Translations under genes and position numbers: made by a program
The notes under the pieces: generated by a model
Database searches by the model: none
What the model was told of the DNA's origin: nothing
Seen by the model: only the letters and a program-made list of their open reading frames with translations
NCBI RefSeq assembly: GCF_033568475.1
Contig: NC_133122.1
Location: forward strand, 159,395,361-159,459,360
Source: Henckelia pumila
Lineage: Eukaryota > Streptophyta > Magnoliopsida > Lamiales > Gesneriaceae
DNA: 64,000 bases
Reading direction: 5' to 3'
Part shown: in pieces, positions 54,226 through 64,000 of the stretch
Layout of the letters: every line of letters begins with the position of its first letter
Numbering within the stretch: the first letter of the stretch is position 1

Positions 54226-54990
54226 TAATTTAATAATAGCGTGTAATATTTTATATAACAATATATGTAGACGTAACATTATCTTTATATAAATATATCT
54301 ATTTACTAGTTCTGGTTAGTTGTTAGTTGTTACTCAATATTGATTCTTAAATAATACATTTCTTCTTTGAAAGGTCCTCGCTGTGACTTTTCTCACATAT
54401 ATATATCTTTTTGTTAAAAAAAATTTAAATGAGCTTTTTGAAAAAAAAACAATTATGCTTCTTTGAATTAAAATCATCAGCTTTGAATTTAGATAAAAAG
54501 GGGTAAGTTAGATTCTACCTATAGAGGCACTGCCTTGAGGTAGATCTAACGGTGAATAATTATCAATAAATATAAGATCCATTATTTTTAGTGGTTGAAA
54601 TGAACCATAAAAAGGAACATTTCATCTCAGTTATAAGGATTCAAAATTTCTTTCTTCATTTTTTTTTTGAACTACAATATTTTTTCGTTTTTAATTAAGG
54701 CTGATATTCTTTACGAAATTCATTCAAACGCATTAATTTTTTTTTTCTAATTTCAAAAGAACTATCTGATATCAATAAATTATGTAGAAACGTTTATTAT
54801 TCAAACTCAGAACGAAAGTACCGAGTAAAAAACACGCCACAACACATTGTATCTTTTTTTCCTTCCTCCGAAACACATTCACACAACGGAATATAATAAA
54901 ACAAAACTGACGAACATTTTCAATGAACCACCCCACGTTTCATGATTATCAGTCTTATTTATTGCAATAAATACAGCAAGCATATTGTTG
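54226..54990. other. AT-rich spacer and GSTU-3 3' region, no gene
   Basis: The words AGATCTAACGGTGAATAATTA (degenerate) near 54540 look like a small MITE remnant. Otherwise nothing is recognised. Confidence 0.4.
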
Positions 54991-55747
54991 TCACTTATTA
55001 GTTCTCTGAAAACGAGACCGTAAACTCTCCGTCAACTTCTCGGGATCAGGCAGATGTTCCTTAACAGAGCTGGAGTGGACGTACTCGTCCATCCATCTAC
55101 ACAAATTTGGGAACTTCTCTTTCGTTATGATTTCAAGTCCCGCCAATTCGGAAATAACCACAGCCCAATTGGCCATGATATTGCCCACAATATCCACAAA
55201 TCCTATGAAATCTCCCCCGAAGAATTTCTTGCCTTGGAGTTCATTGTCAAGAATTCTAAGCGATTCTTCTGCTTCTCCCTTGGCTTTCGCTTGCTCCTCC
55301 CCTGAAACCAAACAAGCCGTCAAGTATGCTGGCAACCACTGGAAATTCATTCAAACAAAACAAATGTTAATTAACCATTTATCATATATATGCATAGAAA
55401 CTTGTAGATGCATGTTTACACAAAATTAATAATACCTTCTCATCCAAGAATCTAGCCCAGAAACGAGCCACGGCTCGGTCGTAAGGATCTTTGGGCAAGA
55501 TGAGGGGGCCATTTTCCCAAGTTTCGTCGATGTATTCAAGAATCACCAATGACTCGGCGATAGGCTTGCCATTATGTATCAAAACAGGGATTTTTTTGTG
55601 GACTGGATTGGATTCAACAAGTAGAGCGGATTTGTTGCTCATATCTTCTTCTATGAATTCATATTCTACTCCTTTCAGTTTCAGCGCCCATTCCACTCTC
55701 AGGCTAAATGCGCTGCGCCAAGAACCAAGTACCTTCACTTCCGCCAT
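54991..55747 (-). CDS. Tau-class glutathione S-transferase GSTU-3, two exons
   Basis: Exon 1 is 55747-55436 (104 codons) and exon 2 is 55338-54991 (115 codons plus stop), 219 residues. The intron is GT-AG, phase 0, after LDEK. Catalytic Ser12 in [18 protein letters not shown]; glutathione-site motifs [16 protein letters not shown]. The C-terminal domain has [15 protein letters not shown] and [12 protein letters not shown]. It is the closest relative of GSTU-2 (exon 1 nearly identical) and more distant from GSTU-1. The promoter keeps a TATA box and the conserved TATAGGGAAATTTGAC phrase. Expected to be a cytosolic detoxification enzyme; apparently intact. Confidence 0.95.
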
Positions 55748-55821
55748 CGCGGTTGTTTGTTTGTTTGTTTTTTGAGTTTTGGAATGTGTTTGTGTAGTTT
55801 ACTCTGGTTGGGAGTCCATTC

Positions 55822-55829
55822 TTATATAG
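55822..55829 (-). promoter_or_regulatory. TATA box of GSTU-3
   Basis: Minus-strand TATATAAG about 80 bases upstream of the ATG. In GSTU-2 the corresponding place is interrupted by MITE-2. Confidence 0.75.
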
Positions 55830-55979
55830 GGAAATTTGACTTGTCCTCCACGAAAATGTGCATTAATCAAACTCAGTGACTTCAAGTGAAGAATACCAAT
55901 TAATTGAATATTGATTTTTCTATTTTCTATTTTTTTTTTTTTTTTGAGAAAGATTTTTCTATTTTCATATATATGATTC

Positions 55980-56030
55980 ATATTTAAGTCAACTCCTTTG
56001 AATTTCAGCCCCATTTCGACTCTCTTCATT
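55980..56030 (-). pseudogene. GST exon-1 relic upstream of GSTU-3
   Basis: Minus strand reads KRVEMGLKFKGVDLN, the start of a tau GST (compare [15 protein letters not shown] in GSTU-1), and then decays. Same relic as at 21925-21975. Confidence 0.7.
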
Positions 56031-56082
56031 TACTTAAATTAAATAATTCCTTGGGTTTGCGAATATCTACTTCGTCCATAGT

Positions 56083-56480
56083 CTAATCGGTCAATTGATA
56101 CTTAAAAATTATTTGAGAGATTCATGTGTTCGCGCATTTAACCTCACTATAGTTAAAATTATTTTAATTTTTTTTTTTATGTAAAAATGTACGGCATGCC
56201 TACAACATGTGGTGAGTGTAGCCAGAAATTATAATTTACCGGTTAAAAGTCTGTTCTATGTGAACATAATAAAATCAAAGAATAAAAATGACGATGATAC
56301 AAAAATTAGTTGAATGAGACGACTATGCAAAAAAAAAAAAGTCTCAAATTTTTTAGAATAAATTATGAGTTCATTTACTTGTGCTATTAATATTTAATAG
56401 TTAAAAATTTTCATCAAGTTTACTTTTAATTACCTACTAGATCGGTCAGCTAGGTATGGGTATTTAAATTTCACTAGGAA
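56083..56480. repeat. Segmental duplicate of 22821-23298
   Basis: Ordered matches to the flank of GSTU-2, see 22821-23298. Non-coding. Confidence 0.75.
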
Positions 56481-56579
56481 GTTTGAAAATAACCTCTGTT
56501 AATTTTTTTTTAACTAACCTATATTTTTTTTGTGTGAAAGATCTCGTAATATTAAAATCAAGATGAAAACAAGTTTTTA

Positions 56580-57240
56580 ATTACAAGATCAATGAACCAA
56601 AAAAAAAAAAACTCCCGCACTCCCAAGCAAAAAAGGCGGGGAGAAAATAGCAAAAGAAGCAATGAACAACATCATTCGCCGATCTATGAACATGACGTAG
56701 AGATATAGCACCATAATGCGACAACAAGTTTCGACTATCAGAAGCAAGTGCTCCAACATAGCTAAGATCCTCTTCTGGCATCGTGCATGACTGCTTGCAG
56801 AAATTATTCCACCCTCGATTGCCGCAAGCTATGTATAAATTAACTATAGATTGAGGATGCACAATCCAACAACCAAAAGCAAGAACTGATTGGCCTTCAT
56901 GATTACGGACTACTCCACCAATGACAAAGCTGCTAGTAGTCTCGTTAAATGCTGCATCCACGTCACACCAATCTAGCTACCTACATGGTCGTGTTGGGAG
57001 CGACATTTTTATGTAATATATCACCTCTCCCTTTTCAAATTCCCCACGTCCGTATGGCAAATAGTTCAACATCTGGCTTTCTCAATGACTTGCACATCCA
57101 TAAAAATATATCAAGGGCGTCCAAATGCCGAACCTGCTTAGAGAAGAGAGCAGCATGGCTGGTAGAAAAATTCACCAAGTTTTGGAGTTATCAGCCGAGC
57201 AAAAGGATGATTGTTTATAGAAACCGATTTTCACTTTGTA
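56580..57240 (-). pseudogene. RNase H-like fragment of a non-LTR (LINE-type) element
   Basis: Minus strand: upstream KSLRKPDVELFAIRTWGIWK and CDVDAAFNETTSSFVIGGVV, then RNHEGQSVLAFGCW, SLRHVHRSANDVVHCF and FAWECG. This matches the RVT_3 RNase H-like domain at the C-terminus of plant LINE ORF2-like proteins (first Asp in DAAF present). The middle is shifted out of frame (the usual AELLAI helix is lost) and the upstream zf-RVT part has several stops. Pseudogene. Confidence 0.75.
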
Positions 57241-57284
57241 CCCCTCCCTCACCGAATACTTAAAAAGATAATTTTCCAAAAACT

Positions 57285-57550
57285 TATTATTTTGACCAAA
57301 ATTATTTTTTTGAGTTGACTTTTAAAAGTATTTTTTAAGTAAAAGATGTAATAATTTTGTCTTTGGATAAATAGATTGAAAGCATTTTTTTTAGTTGAGT
57401 TATAAAAAAAACATTTGAAAAGCTATAAATATGGACTTTTATAAAAAAACACTTTTTTAGCTTAAATAACTGCTTTTAAAAGCACTGCAGATCTATCCAA
57501 ACTTATATGGAACAAAAAAATACTTCTTTAAAAAAATATTTTTCTCTTCT
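57285..57550. mobile_element. AT-rich MITE, copy B
   Basis: Inverted relative of 21647-21905, with CTGCAGATCTATCCAAAC and the AAAAGCACT arm. No coding. Confidence 0.6.
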
Positions 57551-58185
57551 AGCTTCTTAATCAAAACGCAGTCAAAATATAACTGTCTTTGAATTATACA
57601 TGCATGACAATAAAAGATCAATGTTCTAAAAAGTGCGTAGAAGTATAAATATAACCACAATTTTATGCGAGTTTAGAACAAAGTTAAGTGTGGAAAAAAG
57701 TTTTTTTTTTTATTTTTTGGTATAATTTCAATTATAGCAATTTCAATTATAGCAAGTTGATTGTTTCGAAAAGAAAAATTATAGCAAGTTGATTAATAGA
57801 ATAAATAAGATATAAACTTATAGATTTTAAGAATAGATACATAAATTTTCAAATTTTTAGTGAAGCCCAAAGAAAAATGCATGAATTTTTGCATGTAACT
57901 AGCCATAATTTCGAAATTGATGCATCATATTTGTTTAAATTTTGAAAGGGAATTAAAGGCCAACATGAATGCAGAATTTGACCAACATTGAGGCTGAATT
58001 GTAACAGCACACTCATGCTTCAATTCATAGTAGTAACAGACATTCATGGGGCATTATGGCATTGAAAGTTGGTTGTTACAGCCTTAAAAACGTGGCTATT
58101 CAGATGCTCTTCAAGCTGCCTATAAATACTGCTAGAGGTTGAAGAAAAAGAGCACTCCAAACACTACACAAATTCAAATAGGCTA
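57551..58185. other. No gene; possible promoter-like remnant
   Basis: CAATGTTCTAAAAAGTGCG at 57621 matches the terminal repeat of the hAT-like element at 12801, probably an isolated end. CTATAAATACTGC near 58121 looks like a TATA box followed by a leader, perhaps of an older LTR. Nothing else is recognised. Confidence 0.35.
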
Positions 58186-60147
58186 TGCTGGGTTTTTGGA
58201 ATACAAGCAATCTTGATTTTGATGATAACAAAACTTGTTATTGTGTTTCTAACATATTTACTCTAGTGTGAAGTTGTCAACTCAAGATGGAAGCCAAAAC
58301 TCAAAATTTGCTAAACTGAATTTCTTGCGAGCTCCAGTGTTTCAATGATATCTTACATCTCAGGGATCCAAATGATTAGCCGCCAAAGAAAATGCAAATA
58401 AAACTTAATTTGGAACATATCTTATTTCACGTCAGTTGAGCCAAAATGGATGTTATCTAGATCAAACTGACGTCGCAATACCAAACTAAATCGGATCTGT
58501 TTAGCAGAAATACAGAAGCAGTTTACCTCGAGCAGTTCTGGTATATTGACCATATCTTTCAGCTCGATTATTTGAATGGAACGATTCACCATGCGTTGGA
58601 AAGATAAGAGAATGATATACAAATCATATTCACAAGTCGAAGACTAAATCGAATTCTAAGGAGATGATAAACTGCGTTGACATTACTAGTTTGGAAGAAC
58701 AGTCTGGTGTATTAAGCATAACTTTCGCATTTGAACTCCAAATTGAGTGATTCTTGATTTCGTGGAAAGCTAAGAGAAAGGGCTACAACTTTTATGTTTA
58801 TCACTTTTCCCAAAAATCAACGAATCAAGAGATATGATACTAAACTGATCGTATAATTACTAAACTACTCCAAAATCAGTTTAGCTCCTAAACTGATTTG
58901 GTGCTCAACCGAAATTTTGTGCAGCTCTGGTATTTCGAGCATAACTTTTGAATATAAACTTCAAATTGATTGATTCTGATGGCGTTGGAAAGCTAAGATC
59001 AAGGGCTGCAACTTTTGTATTCATCACTTTGCCCAGAAATCAACGAATCAAGAGATATAGAGCTAGACTGATCACATGTCTCGGAAGTTGCTAAACTACT
59101 ACCTAAACTGAAGTTGACCAAGAGTAGTTTACCCACCCAAACTGAAGATCGCTCAACTGCTACAACACCCAAACTACTCCAAGTCCAGTTTTGCACCAAA
59201 GTTCAGTTTAGCAAGATCAGTTTCGCTTAAGACCAGTTTAGTGAAATTCACTTTAGCTCCAGAAAAGGTACAAAAACAGTACAAAAGTATTTTAACGGCT
59301 CTATTTTTGTGTCTAACGGCTATATCACTCTTGGAGCCTATAAATACAACATCTTGGAGTTTAAACATAAGCTTTTGAAGGAGATTAAAAGTATGGGCAG
59401 CCTACTTGAAAAAATCGGCTAGTTGAGAGCAAAGCCCAAAGTGTGAAGAACACATCAAAATTCTTGAGCGTGAAAAGTCAAGTTCTTCACACCTAACTCA
59501 CTCACATATAAAAGAGAGATGCATTCATAGATTAGTTGAGTGAAAGTCTTTACACAAAGACGTTAAAGATTGTGTTTGTAGTCTTGGCATAAAGACATAA
59601 AACTATATGCGGATTGTGAGGTTGCGACCTACAATCGAGTGGTGGCTAGGAGTTCTAAGATAGGCAATGGTAAGTCCTAGTCTTGGATTGGGTTTGTACA
59701 AATGACTTGTATAAATCAAAGTTTTCTAGTGGATCATTCCGAGGAGGAAGAAAGGGTGACGTAGGAGTTGTTGAAATATCCGAACATCCATAAACAAATT
59801 CGAGTCTCTTTATTTCTTGCATTTATTCATTGCTACTGTTTTAGATTACATTGTTGAAGCATTTTATGTGTTTGATAAAATACCCAAATGTTGCATTCAA
59901 AGTGTTTGATAAAATGCTTCAACTAAACCGTTTTCATTACTTCAGCTTGCATCCTTTTAAATTGATTTACAAAATGTTAAATTAGTTTCTACGAAGGATT
60001 ATTTCGAGTGTCTTCCGCTTGGTTTGAAAACCAAACTCGCTTTAATTCATCGGTGCTCAATATTTCAAGAACCGAGCTATTGTAGCTCAAAATATTTTAA
60101 AAGTGTGTATTCACCCCCCCCTCTACACACCGTATCCGATCCTATCA
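58186..60147 (+). repeat. 5' LTR with motif-rich U3
   Basis: About 18 copies of AAACTG or CAGTTT, mostly as TAAACTG/CAGTTTA, between 58310 and 59245. Two to three degenerate tandem units of roughly 180-220 bases (58534, 58700, 58922) containing CTGGTAT, AGCATAACTTT and GGAAAGCTAAGA. A TATAAATACAAC box is at 59339. Confidence 0.85.
59339..59346 (+). promoter_or_regulatory. TATA box in the 5' LTR
   Basis: TATAAATA, conserved at 62880 in the 3' LTR, directly downstream of the AAACTG-rich region. Confidence 0.6.
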
Positions 60148-61700
60148 ATTGGTATCAAAGAGGGTTGTTCTTGAAATAGCATTTGAAACTGATTTTGACC
60201 TTTAAAATTCGTTTTTCATGATTTTTCTAACATATATATGCATAGTTGAGTTTTCTGTCAGCTTGTAGCGACTTTGGGAAAAATGACATAACTCTCTGCT
60301 CAAGTGTCCAAACGACAAACCGCTTTTTGCATTGAAAACTAGACACATAGAGGATCGCAGCGGTATAAAATTTGCAGCCTGGTGATGCACAAGAAAAAGC
60401 AGTTTATTCTGTAAAGATTGAACCAGTGTGCTGCCGCAAAAACAGAGCATAGGACATGAGTTGGTGTTATTGTCAAAAAGCTCAAGGATGTTGCACTCAT
60501 CGATTGAAGACACTTATTGCCTCGAATAACAGCCATACATCATCAAGAAAACCTCGGTACACTTATTTTAAAATTTTCTTCTAGAGAGCACTTGAGTTTG
60601 ACTGTCAATATGATGTTCTATTTGTGCTAGCATGTTGTTGAATCAAGCATGTCTAGTCAATTTCCTTATATCAGTAGTTGTGCTTAAATATATAAAAGGG
60701 ACGCTTAAATGATTTATGAATATTTCAGTTGGCATGTCAATCTTGACTTTGTATTGCTTGGCGGTTCGAGTTAATTTTGTCAATTTTTTATGAAGCTTGC
60801 TAATTGCTCAACTTGATTATTTGTGTTAGATATTTTTGTGCATTTCATATTTTTGGAAAATTTAAAATTTATGAAATGTCATATGCTACAACACTTTTTG
60901 TTTGCTCTTTAAAATTATTTTATGATCATATTATAAAGATAGGGAGAGTAATGATTTTTGACTTGCAATCGTATCTTTCATATACTTGCGCTTTATAATT
61001 TCAAATATCAAATCTGTTTATTCGAAAAATGATTTGAGTTCCAATGTTTTTTCTCTACTTGCATAAGTAATCACTAGTGTTTGTGAAAAAGAGGAGAAAT
61101 AATATCATTGTGAGATCATTATTTTTCTATGTGAATACCCTCTACATGCTTAAATCTTTTTAGAATCATTCATTAAAGGGACACATCATAAGCTTACTTG
61201 TTTTAGGATCACAATGATATTTTACAACTTCTTGATCTACTTATACTTGTTGACTATATATGGTGGCAAAAGTAGAGAAATATGGAAGATGATTTGATCA
61301 AGTCAATTTTTAATTATCTCTTGATCTTTGTGAGTGACTAAAATTCATAGCATGTGATATTTTCAAGCACTTCCCTCGATTATTTTTGTTTCGGCATTGT
61401 TGTTCGGAAATGCGATCTCTTTTACCAAAATAATCAAGTGGATGAAATTTTTTTTGCATACATATTTCATTGAAGTTGTTTTCATGAGTTAGTCACCCCT
61501 CTACCTTTATAAAATATAGGGGGAGAGCTAATTATAATTTTAAGGGGGAGAAATTTTTTTTTTGTTTGTTTAATTTGTGTCTTTTTGATTCACACAAAAA
61601 GTGGGAGAAATATGTTAGTTAAAAATATGATTTTTGCATTACTTGAGTTTAAATGTTCATATTTTTATCCAAGTTTTGTGATCATCAAAAAGGGAGAGAT
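60148..61700 (+). other. Interior of the non-autonomous element, no coding content
   Basis: Stops in all frames. No gag, protease or RT motifs. Begins with the primer site and ends with the polypurine tract. Confidence 0.75.
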
Positions 61701-63687
61701 TGTTGGGTTTTTGGAATACAAGAAATCTTGATTTTGATGATAACAAAACTTGTTATTGAGTTTCTAACATATTTACTCTAGTTTGAAGTTGTCAACTCAA
61801 GATGGAAGCCAAAACTCGAAATTAGCTAAACTGAATTTCTTGCGAGCTCCAGTGTTTCAATGATATCTTACATCTCAGTGATCCAAATGATTAGCCGCCA
61901 AAAAAATGCAAATAAAACTTAATTTGGAACATATCTTATTTCACGTCAGTTGAGCCAAAACGGATGTTATCTAGATCAAACTGACGTCGCAATACCAAAC
62001 TGAATCGGATCAGTTTAGCAGAAATACAGAAGCAGTTTACCTCGAGCAGTTCTGGTATATTGGCCATATCTTGCAGCTCGATTATCCGAATGGAACGATT
62101 CACCTTGCGTTGGAAAGATAAAAGAATGCTCTACAAATCATATTCACAAGACAAAGACTAAATCGAATTCTAAGGAGATGATAAACTGTGTTGAGGTTAC
62201 TAGTATGGAAGTAAAATTCTGCAAAGCAGAATTTCTAGAACAGTCTGGTGTATTAAGCATAACTTTTGCATTTGAACTCCGAATTGAGTGATTTATGATT
62301 CCGTGGAAAGCTAAGAGAAAGGGCTACAATTTTCATGTTTATCACTTTGCCCAAAAATCAACGAATCAAGAGATATGATACTAAACTGATCGTATGATTA
62401 CTAAACTGCTCCAAAATCAGTTTAGCTCCTAAACTGATTTTTTGCTCAACCGAAATTTTGTGCAGCTCTGGTATATCGAGCATAACGTTTGCATATGAAC
62501 TCCAAATTGATTGATTCTGGTGGTGTTGGAAAGCTAAGATCAAGGGCTACAACTTTTGTATTCATCACTTTGCCCACCAATCAATGAATCAAGAGATACA
62601 GAGCTAGACTGATCACATGTCTCGGAAGTTGCTAAACTACTACCTAAACTGAAGTTGACCAATAGTAGTTTACCCACCCAAACTGAAGATCGCTCAACTG
62701 CTACAGCACCCAAACTACTCCAAGTCCAGTTTCGCACCAAAGTTCAGTTTAGCACGATCAGTTTTGCTTAAGACCAGTTTAGTGAAATTCAGTTTAGCTC
62801 CAGAAAAGGTACAAAAACAGTACAAAAGTATTTTAACGGCTCTATTTTTGTGTCTAACGGCTATATCACTCTTGGAGCCTATAAATACAACATATTGTAG
62901 TTTAAACATAAGCTTTTGAAGGAGATTAAAAGTATGGGCAGCCTACTTGAAGAAATCAGCTAGTTGAGAGCAAAGCCCAAGGTGTGAAGAACACATCAAA
63001 ATTCTTGAGCGTGAAAATTCAAGTTCTTCACACCCAACTCACTCACATATAAAAGAGAGATGCATTCATAGATTAGTTGAGTGAAAGTCTTTACACAAAG
63101 ACGTTAAAGATTGTGTTTGTAGTCTTGGCATAAAGACGTAAAACTATATGCGGATTGTGAGGTTGCGGCCTACAATCGAGTGGTGGCTAGGAGTTCTAAG
63201 ATAGGCAATGGTAAGTCCTAGTCTTGGATTAGGTTTACACAAATGGCTTATATAAATCTAAGTTTTCTAGTGGATCCTTCCGAGGAGGAAGAAGGGGTGA
63301 CGTAGGAGTTGTTGAAATCTCCGAACATCCATAAACAAATCCGAGTCTCTTTATATCTTGCATTTATTCATTGCTACTGTTTTAGATTACATTGTTGAAG
63401 CATTTTATGTGTTTGATAAAATACCCAAATGTTACATTCAAAGTGTTTGATAAAATGCTTCAACTAAATCGTTTTCATTACTTCAACTTGCATCCTTTTA
63501 AATTGATTTACAAAATGTTAAATTAGTTTCTACGAAGGATTATTTTGAGTGTATTCCGCTTCGTTTGAAAACCAAACTCGATTTAATTCATCGGTGCTCA
63601 ATATTTCAAGAACCGAGCTATTGTAGCTCAAAATGTTTTAAAAATGTATATTCACCCCCCCTCTACACACCGTATCCGATCCTATCA
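61701..63687 (+). repeat. 3' LTR of the non-autonomous element
   Basis: Starts TGTTGGGTTTTTGG and ends CCGATCCTATCA. The extra 25 bases against the 5' LTR come partly from TCTGCAAAGCAGAATT near 62220. Confidence 0.88.
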
Positions 63688-63835
63688 GGTTAAGAGCTAA
63701 TATTAACTTGATGTTATTGTTTGAAATAAATTAAACTTATTTAGTTTAATTGGTAATCAAAATATCAAGCAATATACTATAAATTTTTAGTGACATAACT
63801 TATTCGAGATATTATTAAAATAAAATCTTTTAGGG

Positions 63836-64000
63836 AAAATTGCATATATCACCCTTGTGAAATTTTGAGTTTGCTGATAACCCCCTATGAAAATTTTTTA
63901 AGCTAATAACCCCATGTGATTCTAGATCTGTAGCATACACACTCTTTCCAGCTAAAAAATGACGAAAATACCCCTACTTAAATAAATAATTAAATTAATT
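63836..64000. mobile_element. Left end of a Mutator-like or related MITE, cut by the window edge
   Basis: GGGAAAATTGCATATATCAC followed by CCTTGTGAAAT and AACCCCCTATG resembles plant TIR elements beginning with this type of sequence. The right end lies outside the window. Confidence 0.35.

Larger units (their letters stand above)
58186..63687 (+). mobile_element. Non-autonomous LTR retrotransposon with 2-kb LTRs (copia/SIRE-like)
   Basis: LTRs 58186-60147 (1962 bp) and 61701-63687 (1987 bp), a few percent different. Flanking GGCTA and GGTTA are a 5-bp duplication with one transition. The primer site at 60150-60157 (TGGTATCA, then AAGAGG) is close to the initiator tRNA-Met type. The polypurine tract AAAAAGGGAGAGAT at 61687-61700 resembles that of copia-2. 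The 1.55-kb interior has no ORF of note, so gag and pol must come from elsewhere. Additional GGGGGAG tracts near 61518 and 61541. Confidence 0.9.

Noticed and set aside
57615-57645. Second complete hAT-like element near 57620
   Set aside because: Only one end resembling the 12801 terminus is visible; no GC-rich interior or right end.
60202-60513. 103-codon minus-strand ORF in the interior of the 58186 element
   Set aside because: Antisense to the element, no domain, and not present in related elements shown here.

Overview
This is a plant nuclear genomic window, almost certainly from a eudicot. The evidence is GT-AG introns, TATA boxes, tau-class glutathione S-transferases, and plant transposon families (Athila, SIRE-type copia, CACTA, Mutator-like and hAT-like miniature elements). 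Most of the 64 kb is layered transposon sequence around a few host genes. I cannot name the species.

Host genes. Nearly all lie on the minus strand. (1) A 225-codon ORF at 2245-2922 joins a segment resembling the C-terminal part of type I (M-alpha, AGL62-like) MADS proteins to a DC1 zinc-binding module. (2) A dispersed tandem family of tau GSTs: GSTU-1 (3738-4476) and GSTU-3 (54991-55747) are intact two-exon genes. GSTU-2 (20482-21214) has a one-base deletion in exon 1 and two miniature elements in its promoter. Short GST relics lie at 5065-5111, 21925-21975 and 55980-56030. (3) A P-type Ca2+-ATPase (ACA-type) pseudogene, split into 51712-53103 (5' half) and 29492-30927 (3' half) by a 20.8 kb nested insertion. 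It had lost its catalytic motifs as well. GSTU-2 and GSTU-3 with their upstream flanks are copies of one ancestral segment.

Transposon layout. 1-660: LTR fragment. 1093-1705: CACTA subterminal repeats. 5507-6492: Mutator-like element with a perfect 10-bp target duplication. About 6960-10989: CACTA element with captured exons, including one from mitochondrial ribosomal protein L3, and a solo LTR (8548-9994) inside. 11748 to about 19000: second CACTA-like region with captured exons. Into it went an hAT-like element (12801-18316), and into that a non-autonomous LTR element (13168-18181). 19010-20281: SIRE-like fragment. 23302-29444: copia element with a truncated 3' LTR. 30928-51711: SIRE-type copia element (target duplication CCCCT) interrupted by a young Athila element (37727-49588, target duplication AGCCT). 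56580-57240: RNase H-like fragment of non-LTR origin. 58186-63687: non-autonomous LTR element with 2-kb LTRs and no coding content.

Main observation. The SIRE-type element carries about 17 copies of one architecture: four 7-bp half-sites, two RRTGTTG followed by two CAACAYC, around a dyad centre. They are spread through LTRs, gag, pol and 3' region. Other LTR sequences here each carry a different multiplied short motif (AGCGCT pairs, AAACTG/CAGTTT, TTCGGA/TCCGAA, GCGCGC). This suggests family-specific motif multiplication of unknown function.
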